Assembly (NCBI GenBank): GCA_902806575.1
Contig: CADCXD010000001.1
Coordinates: forward strand, 2,542,001 to 2,606,000
Length of the DNA: 64,000 nt
Reading direction: 5' to 3'
From: Jackrogersella multiformis
Lineage: Eukaryota > Ascomycota > Sordariomycetes > Xylariales > Hypoxylaceae
The notes beneath the pieces were generated by a model that worked only from the letters and a program-made list of their open reading frames with translations, was not told where the DNA came from and ran no database searches. Positions 24,291 to 35,412 of this stretch are shown here, in pieces (positions within the stretch are counted from its first letter, which is position 1; the number at the start of each line of letters is the position of its first letter). The translations under genes were made by a program, and so were the position numbers.

Positions 24291-26060
24291 ATGTTGACTA
24301 TTTACTTCACCATCGTATGCCTCCTTGGGGGCTTGGTTGTTTATCTGTTCTTGGAGTGGTATCGCCTCCGCCATATTCCGGGAAATTGTTTTATTTCCTG
24401 CTCGAAATTTTGGCAAGTCACTACGCAGATTAAAGGAGCGTGGTACTTGGAAGTACGGAAACTTGGCGACAAGTATGGTATGTTGACCTTCGATTCACCA
24501 TAACTATTTTCCATTGTCACGATAATAACAGCGATTCAGGAGATCTTTTTCGTATCGGGCCTCGGCAACTCTTGACTACTGATGTCGATGTCATTCGTCG
24601 AATGGCACATACAAAGTCGAGCTATTACAAGGCCCCGTTTTACCGGACATTTCGCTTCATACCTACTGAAGATAATTCTTTCTCGCTGGTGGATGACCAA
24701 GAACATACCCGGCGTCGAACCAACTTGGGCCCTGGCTACACGGGCAGCGCGCACATAGAAGCTTCCATCGATAAACAGTGTTCCCGGCTGGTAGATCTAA
24801 TCGAGCGAAAGTTCATCTCGACTCCAGGCAGTTTTCGACCCCTCGACCTGACAGAAACCTCATTCTTTTTTGCAATGGATTGTGTGGGCGATCTAGCATT
24901 TGGTCACCCATTCGGCTGTCTCGACGAGGGAAAGGATGTCCACAAGTTCATGAAGTGGAATGAAAATTTCTTTCCGATTGCCATCGTGATCGCGAATTTC
25001 CACTGGCTGACGAAGATATTCTTCCGACACCCATTTAATAAGATATATCCTTCTACACTTGATAAGGATGGTGTCGGAAAGTATATGGCGTATGTATTGA
25101 ACCTTCCTAACCCTACATTCGGTAAAGATGCTTACTTTGAACCAGGTTGGCACAAGCAGCTGTCGAGAAGAGCTATGAGAGCGAGAACTGCCAGAGCGAC
25201 ATGCTTGCTTCATTCATGAAGCAAGGAGTAACCAAAACAGAAGCTCTCAATGAGCTGATGTTACAAGTGTAGGTAGACCCCTTAACTGCTTCAAATATGC
25301 CTTTAACCTAATAATATATCACCAGGGTGGCGGGCACAGATTCTACAGCAACCGGCATCCGCATGACTATCCTTTTCCTCGTCGCAACCCCAGTCGCGTA
25401 TATGAAGCTGATAACTGAGGTCGACGACGCAATCCTGAAAGGAAAAATCAGTTCGCCAATCAAGGATTCCGAAGCTCGACAGCTGCCGTACCTCCAGGCA
25501 GTCATCAAGGAAGGGTTACGTGCATTTCCGGTCGTTACCGCAACCTTCTTCAAGAAAGTGCCTAAAGGCGGAGATGTCATCAGTGGCTTCTTCGTTCCCG
25601 AGGGCACCGAGGTTGGACATCACGTCCTAGGCGTCATGCGATCGAAGAAATACTGGGGCGAGGATGCTGACGTCTTCCGCCCAGAGCGGTGGCTCGAGGC
25701 CGATGAGCCAACCCTCGAAATGATGACTACGACCTTGGAGACCCTCTGGGGGTTTGGAAGATATAAATGCCTTGGCCGAGCCATTGCTCAGATCGAACTG
25801 AATAAGGTGTTTGTCGAGGTAAGTTCAGGCGATTAAAGGTGATCTGGGGAAGTATTAAAATTGCTGTTTCCCCCTTTATCATTTTATCGTTTTACTACCC
25901 CTTTACACAACCCACGCTAACCAAACTTCTCTGGTAGTTACTTCGACGTTTCGACTTTTCGGTTGTGACGCCCCATAACCCAGTTCAGATACTGAACTCT
26001 GGTTTCTTCTTGATGTCAGCATTGAACATGCGAGTGACGAAGAGGGAACCGAAAGTTTGA
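24291..26060 (+). CDS. Cytochrome P450 monooxygenase
   Basis: Five exons, 24291-24477, 24540-25089, 25146-25268, 25326-25818 and 25938-26060, join in frame to 491 residues. Introns: GTATGT...CAG, GTATGT...CAG (CTAAC branch), GTAGGT...CAG, GTAAGT...TAG. A single N-terminal membrane anchor (about residues 2-24) is followed by a WYRLRHIPG hinge. Diagnostic motifs: I-helix AGTDST, K-helix ExxR as EGLR, PERF-like FRPERW, and the haem-binding loop GFGRYKCLGRAIA with the conserved cysteine (first position Trp instead of Phe). The C-terminal exon LLRRFDFSVV matches the usual P450 end. It resembles pisatin-demethylase/benzoate-hydroxylase-like fungal P450s of secondary metabolism; substrate unknown. 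It lies in the same orientation downstream of the NRPS-like synthetase, so joint action is plausible but inferred. The gene appears intact. Confidence 0.92.
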
Positions 26061-26471
26061 GGACTGAAAAGGAGAGAAAGAAGGATGACATAAATTGCGG
26101 CCGTAAAAGTTCTAGTGTTCGCGATTGCAGGACTTTGTATTGTATTGGGCTTTGGGTTCCCCAATCTTCCCCCAATTGGCTTCGGTTCGTGTACATGTTT
26201 GATACTAAAGGGTTGATCCCTCATTATCATACCTCATAGTCGAGGTAAACTCCTTAATGTTTAATTCTTGTTGGAATAACAAAGAGAAGCTTCGTTGTGA
26301 AACATGAAGTGACGCGGCCACTATCACCTCCATAATTACATTTCCTCCCCTTTGTCGACTATGAAAATCTAGTAGGTTAGATAGGTTGAAGGCTATTTAT
26401 GGTTCCATACCTAAATTATCATTATACGAGAACTAAAAGGTGCTGACGAGTTCGCAGCCTAGGTAGCTTCG
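26061..26471. other. Tail-to-tail spacer between the P450 and PhzF-like genes
   Basis: The two genes converge; the 0.4-kb spacer presumably holds both 3' UTRs. No gene seen. Confidence 0.5.
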
Positions 26472-27413
26472 TCAAATATCAACCGTCAAGCTCCCCTTCA
26501 TGACCACAACCGCAGTCCCACCAAGCCAAACATCCACCAATTCCACAGCACCATCTTCAGCCTCCTTTGTGGTAGTCTCGACGCTGATATTACTTGTCCG
26601 CCCCATCTCCACTCCCTGAGTAATTTTGAACTTTCTGCCCTTCCTCTCGTCGCTGAGCGTGAGATAGGACCCAAGCCCCGTGGCCGCACTGCCGGTCGCC
26701 GGGTCTTCGAAGCCTACCTCGACCATGCGCGTGCGGATGTTCCTCTCGCCCTCCTCCTCGCCGAGCTCGACGTAGTAGTATCGAGCGACGAAGCTTTCCC
26801 TCCACCCCTCGTCCAGCAGCGGCTGAGGCAACGCATCGAAGTCGAGCCGATATCCGGTGCTTACTTGCCCTAGCAGGTCCAGCGACGGGAGCCGGACCAG
26901 CACAAACGTCATGCCCTTGACGATGCTAAACACAGGGGCATTGAGCTCAGCGTCGCGGATTTGCGCCACGGGCGAGAGGCCCGGATACGTCGCACTGCTG
27001 CCGATAACGTCGGCTAGGGTATTGGAGTGCAGGTGAACATTATGCGGAATCCTAGCTCGGATCCCGTTGTCGGCCTGCGGGACGATGCGGATGCGGCCGG
27101 CCTTGGCGACGAGCGTCTCCACGTGCGGGTGTAGGTAGTACTTGACGAAGACGGAGGTGCCAATGGTAGGGTGTCCTGCGTAGGGGAGCTCACTCTCGAC
27201 AGTGAAGATGTCGATGTAGCGCTGTTTATCGCTCGGTTCCGCCGCCTCGTGCAAGAATACCGTCTCCGAAAGATTAAATTCCCGTGCAATCTTTTGCTTC
27301 GTCGCCTGCGAGAGCTTCTCCTTTAAATCCGCTGGCACGGTCACCACGGCTAGGGGGTTGCCTTTCAGCCGGTCGGACGTGAAGACGTCGAGTGTCACGA
27401 ACTGGAGATCCAT
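26472..27413 (-). CDS. PhzF-family isomerase/epimerase-like protein
   Basis: Single-exon gene of 313 residues, the normal length for the two-lobed diaminopimelate-epimerase-fold PhzF family. The N terminus is typical (FVTLDVFTSDRLKGNPLAVV). The catalytic acid is present in NLSETVF (Glu50), followed by the GHPTIG loop (80-85). The second lobe has the DPATGSAATGLGSYL motif (237-251). PhzF isomerises an intermediate of phenazine biosynthesis in bacteria; fungal members are largely uncharacterised and many lie in metabolic clusters, so the substrate is unknown here. The start ATG at 27413 gives the canonical N terminus. It converges on the P450 gene. Confidence 0.92.
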   Translation of the reverse strand: MDLQFVTLDVFTSDRLKGNPLAVVTVPADLKEKLSQATKQKIAREFNLSETVFLHEAAEPSDKQRYIDIFTVESELPYAGHPTIGTSVFVKYYLHPHVETLVAKAGRIRIVPQADNGIRARIPHNVHLHSNTLADVIGSSATYPGLSPVAQIRDAELNAPVFSIVKGMTFVLVRLPSLDLLGQVSTGYRLDFDALPQPLLDEGWRESFVARYYYVELGEEEGERNIRTRMVEVGFEDPATGSAATGLGSYLTLSDERKGRKFKITQGVEMGRTSNISVETTTKEAEDGAVELVDVWLGGTAVVVMKGSLTVDI

Positions 27414-27993
27414 ATTGGACTTCTTAGAGCTTGAACGCCTCTTAGCTTGGAATTTTACTTTGTCCTAAAAAGAAATAAAACAGGCAGAAGGAAAGAAAAA
27501 AAATCCGCGAATATACCTATTAGCAGTCTGAGTCACTTTAGATGTACGAAACTTGCCGCTTGCGGAAGACTTATGTGTCTTATGGGCAGATGACGATATT
27601 GACCTTGCAAAAAGCAAAAGGCGACACTCGGCCGGTGAGCTCCGTTAAGGGCGCGGGGACCCACTGTACTAATTGAACATCGATAGCCTGATCATACACA
27701 TAAATTGAAGTCCCCGAGTGCCTAGAAGAAGTATATTTGTTGAAACTCCATGGGATAAAGGGGATACATTGCTCCCTAGATCATCGTATAATAAAAAGTT
27801 GATACATGCTGTTGCATGTCTCGTATGCTTTGAATGCAGTACTGGAAATGCATAATACCATTGTACAAGATAATATAAGTATTAAATGCAAATAATGCAT
27901 GCTGCTTAATACCCCTGATTATTACATCTGTCGTTGCTGGAGATCTTTTAATTTGGCATTCTCCTTATATAATGTTGACTCCAAAATCTATTC
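27414..27993. other. Intergenic between the PhzF-like gene and the yvc1 3' end
   Basis: About 0.58 kb with no ORF of interest, presumably the promoter of the PhzF-like gene and the yvc1 3' UTR. Confidence 0.5.
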
Positions 27994-30450
27994 TTATGTG
28001 CGGGCAGCGTCGATACCGGTACCCGACTGAAGAGACACGACTATGGCAGTAAGTTGGTCAATCTTTGCTGCCAGCTCTGAGATCCGCACCTCTAGATTAC
28101 TAGGTGCGTCTCCTATATAGTCATCTGGGTCTTGGTGCCGATGTTTAGGCTTATTAATCCATTCTGCGCTGGCATGTCGTGATGCTAGCGGGCGCGGCTT
28201 ATATCCTGATCGCGGTCTACTATCTGGTCGATCCAGGGGTGGAGCCGGCTGTTTTTTATTAAAAGAACTTGACCGTGGACCACGGAAGTTGTCGAAGCCA
28301 TCGGGGTTGACCTTCTTAGTGAACCACTCATAGACCTGGATCACCCCGACAATTGGTGCGTGGGTTGCTCTGAGAAGTAGAATGCGCCCCTGGCGGAATT
28401 TGTCGTCCGAGGGTAGAAATAGACGTAAGGGTCTGAAGATACCCAGCGCGAGGAGATTGAACGGCGCTTAGACTTGAGTTAGTCTCGCGTACACGACTAT
28501 AGGAAGTTTGAACCTACGGTAGAAGTGCGTGAGCCTATTGCTAGTAGATGCTTCAAGCACGTACACGCTATAGACGTAAAGATACTCCTCGCGAGCATGT
28601 GTAATAACGCGAGAGAAACTGTTGCTTAGCATACCGGTTAGGGAACCCATAAGCAAGATTGAACTCAAGGTGACGAATATAAGCATGAGAGGAGGGCCTA
28701 GATGAGGGTGTTAGAAGAACTACTATGGCTGGGTGGGTAAAGGAGAAAGTACCGAATATTGGATCAATTTCCTCCATGATATCGAACCCAACGTAGCTAG
28801 ATCCAAAAAAGATCTTTGTCACGATCATGGCCATGTGCGGGAATGTAAACATCTCTCTCCCAACAAGAGAAAAGGTTGTCAGAAATCCAACATATACAAC
28901 GACGACCAGAACCATGAATTTTAAGAAGTCCTTCGCCATTTCTTTAAGGCAAGGTATCAATGTACCCCAGTATGGTGATAGACTGAGAATCGAGCAGACC
29001 CTAGGTACCATGAATAGGGCCTCTAGCGACAAGACGTCAAAGGCAATATCCACAAGAATATAGTCCTCCTTGTATAAGCCAATAAATCCTGCGATTGAAT
29101 ATTAGTTCATGTTGGCTTGAGTCTAGCTGAGCTAATACGTATGAGGGCTGCTTACTCAAGATTGCAAAAACCATTCCGATAGCGATCATGATCATATCAA
29201 ATAGATTCCAGACGTCAGCAGCGTAGAAAACCGACCCAGCATCAATGTATTCGCTGACTTCGTCATAAAAGAAAGCAGCGAACCAGACATAAAGCAATAC
29301 CTCCAAGGGGGTGATGGCGTATCGATTCTGCGCAATCAAGACGCTGTAGTATAACATTAAAAATGCGATGAAAAATGCGACTTCGTAAGCTTTAAGGTAT
29401 TTCGGCACCCGGAGGCGTGAAAAGGGGTCAGCTGTAACGGGGTTATAAAACCGAGGTTTCTTTTCCGAATGGACTGCAAGACGATCCCAGAAGATAATTT
29501 CGCCGTTCCAGATGCCTGTGATGATCTTCTGCACCACGTGTTGGCTAAGAAACCTCTTAGCGTCAGCAATGGCTGCAATTTCTAGAGCATTAAGATGTAT
29601 GAAGGGTGCCGTGGGGTCTTCTTCTAGTTCTTCGATGTTACTGGCATGTCGGCTCATAGTCAACTTCGAGATCGATTTAAACAGTTGGTTCCTTCTTGAC
29701 GATCCAGAACGGTCGTATTCTGAATAGCTGTCTGGCGAGGATGATCTAGACGGGTTACGCAGCAGAGAGGTCCTCTCATTGCTTTCGCCACCGTCGGCGG
29801 GCTCGCCGGTATTAGAAGAACCATCTCTTTCAGATTCGTCCGGGATCTCATATAGACAAAACTCTACAGCTTCCCGCTCCGATAGACGGGTCAAAAACCG
29901 CCAAGCAACAATCTCGCAAGCGTTCGCACGGGCTTCACTCACTCCCCGGCCATCACTGATCGCACCGTAATGCCACCGCAATGCCCTATTGCACTATTAA
30001 TAACAATTGTGCAATTTATAGGCTGATCAATATATTTAAATATAATGAAGGCTTAATAAGAATGGGACAAGAATAGAGGTCATAGATCACAACTTTATGA
30101 GTAAAATATCTTACAGTAAAGCATTGACGATTGCGGGATTAGTAACTCGAATGTTAAGATATTCAACAAGAGTCCGTAGATCGTCACCAGCTGTCGTGGT
30201 CCGGAGTTGTTCAAAAGTGCTTGGCATATTAACTACATCGGTGATATATCTAAAGATTTGATAAGTATGACTTTGAAATTATAGGAGTTATAGGTTAGAC
30301 AAGGTCAGCCCACATAGACAATTTCTTGACGACGTCGCGGAAGGCATCATCGTGCTCGATATCAGGAAGCTGGACGTCCATGCGGGCAGAGACGGGCGAC
30401 ACTCCACGATCGGGTGTCGGCAAGTGACGCGACTTGACGCGAATTGGCAT
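27994..30450 (-). CDS. yvc1: TRP-type vacuolar calcium channel, Yvc1 family
   Basis: Six exons (plus-strand limits 30314-30450, 30115-30249, 29156-29985, 28753-29088, 28518-28697, 27994-28466) join in frame to 696 residues, close to the 675 of yeast Yvc1. Intron 4 (28698-28752) restores DPIFGPPLMLIFVT and intron 5 (28467-28517) restores HFYPPFNLLALGIFRPLRLF, both characteristic of the family. There is a cytosolic N-terminal domain, membrane segments near residues 290-310, 318-332 and 350-367, further hydrophobic helices through KFMVLVVVVYVGFL, a pore region near FSLVGREMFTFP, and a final TM with a charged cytosolic tail and a coiled-coil-like segment. The family mediates Ca2+ release from the vacuole. 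The first intron has a weak donor (GTGGGC), so the first exon boundary is the least certain part; the other junctions are firm by reading frame and motif. Confidence 0.9.
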
Positions 30451-31276
30451 TCTAATTAACTGATTTGGTCAATGAAATGAAACCTGTTAGACTCCGATCC
30501 ATGGAAAGTGAGTTTTTTTGGTTTTTGATATAATATATTTGAGGGAACTTGATGCTAGAGAAAAAGAAAAAAAGTGTTTAAGTTCTAAGTACGTAGGAAT
30601 TTGTCCCGTAAAATGCGGAGGTTACACATCCCTACCTAGGCTTCCAATAATTACCTAACCTACCCAGATAGGTACCTGCCTAGGTCTTAAACAGACAGAA
30701 TAATCGTTACACTAACAGGCCCGAGCCCACTATATTTACTACCGTACCCCATGCCCGACGTCATATTCCAATCACCTGGGCGCTATCTATCTCAAGAGTC
30801 AAAGGGACCCTTAACTAAAACTTAGCTTCATTCAACTCCCCGCAAAATCGAGACCCCTATTCCACCTAACATCACAAAAGACTATTTTAGCTTTTAAGCT
30901 AACCTCGCTGCCGACTATGTGCTATCATAAATTGTGATGCTATCCCAGTTTGCGTAATCCGAAACGCCGATAACCGTTGATCCCACCTCAACAGGTAGCG
31001 GCGCCATCAACTGACGAAGGTCAAATGTATGTATGGCCTCCACCCGTCTAACTTAGATGGAACCATACCTACGACTGTCCCGTACCTCAGCAAACTCACT
31101 CCACGATACAAAGTATGTTTATCCAAAGGCCCTAACCTAGTATGTTTTTCTTTTCTTTCCTCCTCCAGGTAGGTAAAAATCTACATAAACATAATTATAA
31201 GTGACCTATTTATCCTTTAACCACCATCTCGGTTTTCTCCACCCTCGAACTCCCAATGGCCGCAAATCGTCACGTT
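30451..31276. other. Upstream region of yvc1, no gene seen
   Basis: Contains TACCTAGG/AGGTAGGT-type motifs at about 30633-30685 and no supported ORF. Confidence 0.45.
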
Positions 31277-31560
31277 ACCCATTATTTTGAGGGCAGCGGC
31301 GCTACACTGGCTCCAAAGATCTTAGCAACCCAATTGCATATCTTGATAGCCATGAGCGAATCGACGTTGTAGTACAACAGCTGCTTGTACAGTTCGATAT
31401 CGGCAATTTTGATCGACATAGCACGCGTCAGCTTCGTCGCCAGTTCCTGCACCACTATCTATACTTCTCGATCCCAATTGCCTGCCAGAACCAGGTCGCG
31501 ATGTTGATATGCCATTCCTAGCTCTGCCCCCATTCGCCTTGCCTGCTGCCAGTGAAAACC
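31277..31560 (-). pseudogene. Relic of a polyketide synthase acyl-carrier domain
   Basis: On the minus strand one frame reads GNWDREV, a TAG stop (31470-31472), then a ~60-residue segment ending at a TAA at 31277-31279. This segment contains ELATKLTRAMSIKIADIEL, then YNVDSLMAIKICNWVAKIF. This is the pattern of a fungal highly reducing PKS carrier domain (usual form: DIDxxKPLxxYGVDSLxAVELRNWIxKEF), with the phosphopantetheine-bearing serine in VDSL retained but the conserved SYG changed to YYN and VELR to IKIC. The stop reads as CAG to TAG, a CpA-to-TpA change. No other PKS domain is recognisable, so this is a decayed fragment. A further open stretch upstream (about 31610-31740, minus strand) is not identified. 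Confidence 0.6.
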
Positions 31561-33392
31561 CGGTAAACATAGGCTACAGTACTGAAGTCAGTAGGACTCA
31601 CCCTCGTGACAAACGATGGACTGGGTGATAGTCTCGATAAGGAGCTGCTTTTGAAGGACAGGAAAAGAGTCAAGTGTCTGGCATGTTTCTCGTATAGCAA
31701 CCTCACATGCCACAACTGGACTGCGGCTTCGGTCTTTCCATTGCCCGTCTCTCCAACAGCTACGGGGTAAGGAAATGGGCTTCTTTGGTGTAATAGCTGG
31801 TCAACTAGCAATTCTTCGGGATATCTGTTTCACTACTCCGAGGGTTATCGGCGAGATGACCTGTGTGTTTCTGGTCTTGGGCGTGTCGGCTCTACCGCAG
31901 GTGTTTAGGTAATGATGAGTCACGATCGGAATCACAAGTGCTTTCCGATCTTGGCAGCTCAATCCCTCAGATTTTTCTCGGCCGTATCGTAAGATTCAAC
32001 CAAGCCACCTCTCACGGGCTTGTCTTTCACTGAATCGACTGAGAACCCCAGGAGCTGTGATAATTCCCAAGGAGACAAGATTGTTAAGACCACGCGGCTA
32101 TTCACTAATCAGGCGATGGCCAAATTTATTGTGTATTAAGCTACCGGTATAGATTTATAGATTTAATTAGCATGACCAAAAATATTTTCATAAACCTCGA
32201 CTAGATAAGGAATATATGGATATAGTATCGGTAAGTGGCCTAAGTGCTAATACCATTACCACATAAGCAGATATCCCCTATTATCTATCCGCCAACCATA
32301 ACATTAAGTTTTCTTATGAATAGCCCAGGTAGGTTATCTCAGGGATAGTTGGCTGCTCTAGGTAGGTACCTAGGCAGTGATTGATTTACGCCACAACTCG
32401 GTTATCTACATATTATATCTACCAGGTACCTAGGTAGGTACTAGGTATGTATGGCAGTGCTAAATAGACCCATAAAGTGTCTGCAATAAATTTCTGGCCT
32501 AAGGTTATCCACGCTTTAACATCTAGCACCACACTATTCCAATACTTCCAACTCGTACTTACAGGACTTCCAAGATTTCGCCTCGCAACTAATACCATAC
32601 CTATGTACACTACACCAATTTATATGGGGCTATAATACCATAGCAGATCGTCACCTATGTTCTCGTATCCATTATCAGTCCATCGCCGCGCATTAGCCTT
32701 CACCTACATTAGTTCCCTTGCCCAACCTCTCGAGATTTTCGTCCGAGCTTCTTAATCGACTCTGTCCTTAGCTGCTTAGGTACCTACCCAGGTACCTAGT
32801 ATGTAGGTGGCTACTCGGGGTTATGAGTACCAGGTAGGTACGGTTAAAAGCGTTCTTCTCCAATGGACATCCGTGAGCGCATACATATTAGAATTTCGTT
32901 CTACATATGATGCTGCATGCATTGATACCTACCTAGGTATACTCAAAGTTCACAGCAGCGGCATCTGATTAAGTATGTGGATGGCCAGCGCACTGGGACA
33001 TCGTCCATACCCACAGACCCGGAATTCAATACGATCGGGTCGCTGTTCAAGACTCCACAGACTCGAAATCTCTCATACTTCGGTTCATCTGTAAGATATT
33101 GCATCTCCAGATCGAGGAGCTTGGTATCCGCCGATTCTCATCACCGCTCGCAACTGGATACCTGGGATATAAGTTTATAGCTTCACTGCTTTTGACAACT
33201 TGGAAGTACGACTAGATTAATGCAGGTACAAAGACATCTCACGATTTACTTGCATGATGGCAGGTGGCTCAAGATATGTAATCTGGCTGTTCAGGGCATG
33301 CCCAGCCGTTCCACCCAGACAGCTGGCTCCAGATAAAGTCTACCACGGTGTTCTGGGTTCCATTTAAGTTGCCCAAGGAGCCAAGCAAGAAC
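31561..33392. other. Intergenic with dense palindromic TACCTAGG motifs
   Basis: Holds an unidentified open stretch on the minus strand (about 31610-31740) and clusters of TACCTAGGTAGGTA-like motifs at 32330-32445, 32780-32845 and 32928-32940. No gene is supported. Confidence 0.45.
32330..32450. repeat. Cluster of TACCTAGGTA palindromic motifs
   Basis: Within 120 bp there are CCAGGTAGGTTA, TAGGTAGGTACCTAGGCA and CAGGTACCTAGGTAGGTACT. The core is self-complementary. Similar clusters recur in other intergenic stretches (46000-46330, 47225-47310, 51905-51935, 52325-52400). Confidence 0.7.
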
Positions 33393-33445
33393 CCAGAATC
33401 CAGAATCCAGAACCAGGAATCCAGAGTTCAGAGTTCAGAGTTCAG
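33393..33445. repeat. Two adjacent 7-bp tandem repeats
   Basis: Several copies of CCAGAAT followed by three to four copies of CAGAGTT, the second unit looking like a drifted form of the first. Confidence 0.75.
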
Positions 33446-34594
33446 ATCTATTCCAGTACCCCCCAAAGCCGGGATGAATCCAACACGAGATTCGGGAAGT
33501 GTAAGTATCCGATAACTTAACAGTCCATCGTACCGTTCGGTCGGTATCACTCATACTTTATGCTCCTCATTTTCTTCATCTGAGGAAAATTGTAACCATT
33601 ATGTTATCACGAACGCGAATATGGTTCTTTTTCGTTGCTCGGTCCAATGGGTATGACGGCCAACATCGCGGGTTGTGCTCCGAAGGGTTACAATCGCTAT
33701 GTCATTGTTTTAACGATCTTACATACAAGCTACCTACCTACCAGCCGCCTACCCAGCTTGGTACCATGAAAATCTAGACCGTACTAGGTAGTAGTACTAC
33801 GTATGTACACTAGAACAGGATCCTTGCCGAAGAGGTTGGAGCCGGGCAGGGGTTTGGTCCCCAGAGCAGAGCCTTCATCGACTTTCCCGCCGTGGACGGT
33901 GGCTGTGCATCACTTACCGAATCTACCTTAATTGGTCAGAAACGTCTATAAAAAGCAGCCCCAACGAATATACACTTTCTGATTCGTCATAGCTTTTCTC
34001 TTCAACTGTTCGCAACCAGGGACCCAGCGGCCCTGCAGCCTCTAGCGAGAAACCCCTTGGGCCGGTTGCCCTGCGCGTAGTGTACCTAGGTAGCGTGTCG
34101 ATCGCTGAGATTTCTCGCTGGCAAAAAGGGAACCTGTTTCTACCGGTGGCAATGCTTCTGACAACGATGCTCGTAGAATATGTTTTGCCTTCAAAGATTT
34201 GAGAATGTTCTTTTCAGAACGTGAGGGAGCCAAGAGACGAGTACATACGCTTCCCTTTCTTCAGATTCCTTCATGACATTTTACAGCTTCTGCACCATGC
34301 TATGGATAGCGACAGATGTAAGACACACCCGCATCAAAGACCTATTTCTAGATTTTACAGCAACACTTGAGCAAGTCTCAGCCTTGTTGTGTAACACCCT
34401 GGTCGTGCATGTGCAGTAATTGACTGCTACCCCTACCTTCGCCTCTTTTTTAAAAAGACCCTTCTCATCGACTCCAATCTTCATTCTTGTTCCTTCTCGT
34501 TCTTGATGCCAATTTGGGTTAAAAAAATTTACTTCTTTTTTTCCCACTTTCCTAACTTGGCTGGACGTTTAGACGTCTAGACGTGGTTTGAGCC
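33446..34594. other. Upstream region of the mucin-like gene; TATA-like site at 33944
   Basis: TCTATAAAAAGCAG lies at about 33943-33956, followed by a pyrimidine-rich stretch, which is a promoter-like arrangement. Its transcript is uncertain: the next start codon (34595) is 640 bp away, so either a long or intron-containing leader or an unseen short gene follows. A second pyrimidine-rich tract lies at about 34440-34550, directly before the start codon. Confidence 0.4.
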
Positions 34595-35371
34595 ATGGCT
34601 TGCTCATCATTCAAGGCCGGTTTTCTACGTCTTCCTCCAGCAACCGCTGTTCTCCTCTTCAGCGCAGCATTTGGTTTAACAAGCGGCCACGCGCTGCCTA
34701 GGCAGACAAAAACCGTGGAGTTACATGAGTTGAATGTTGTTCCTTTTCCTTTTCCGCCGCAGCCCACGGAAGCTCCAATCTTACTTTCCGAACTGTTACG
34801 AAGACAAGGACAGAACACAATATGTGGCTATATCGGGGGGGATCCAAACCTACCTGCGACATGCTCGGCAGGGTCTCACTGCGTATTGGAGAGCGACCAC
34901 GGGGTGGTGGGCTGCTGTCCGGACGGCGGGACATGCTCGACAGGTATATTTACAGGATGCGTCGACTGGAATAGTTCGCCGCAGACCGAAATCAACCCTT
35001 ACGTTTATACATGCCAAGGGTCAGACGTGTGCTATCAGAATGATTTCGCCGGCGGGTATTTCCAATTCGGCTGCGGAACCGCATCGTCTCTAGGCACCAC
35101 CGTCGAAACGTCCGTCGATGGCATGTCAAGCCTCGTGTTTGACGAAACATCAATGCCTCTGACGGTGCTGCCGGCTCCCCTCTCCGAACCCACCTCCATT
35201 GGATCTCGGCCTTCAAGTGCGACGGACGATCCCGACGGGAATCCTTCGTCTAGCGTCGCCGGCACGACATCGCCCACATCATCGGATGCGGTGTCCTCTT
35301 CTGCCACTTCCGCATCTTTATCCTCAGGCTCGTTCACATCATCATCTTCCCCCTCATCCTCATTATCTTCG

Positions 35372-35412
<41 letters not shown>

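Noticed and set aside
24478..24531. Acceptor at 24531 for the first P450 intron
   Set aside because: It breaks the frame with the GTATGT donor. The CAG ending at 24539 keeps frame and yields the canonical KYGDLFRIGP.
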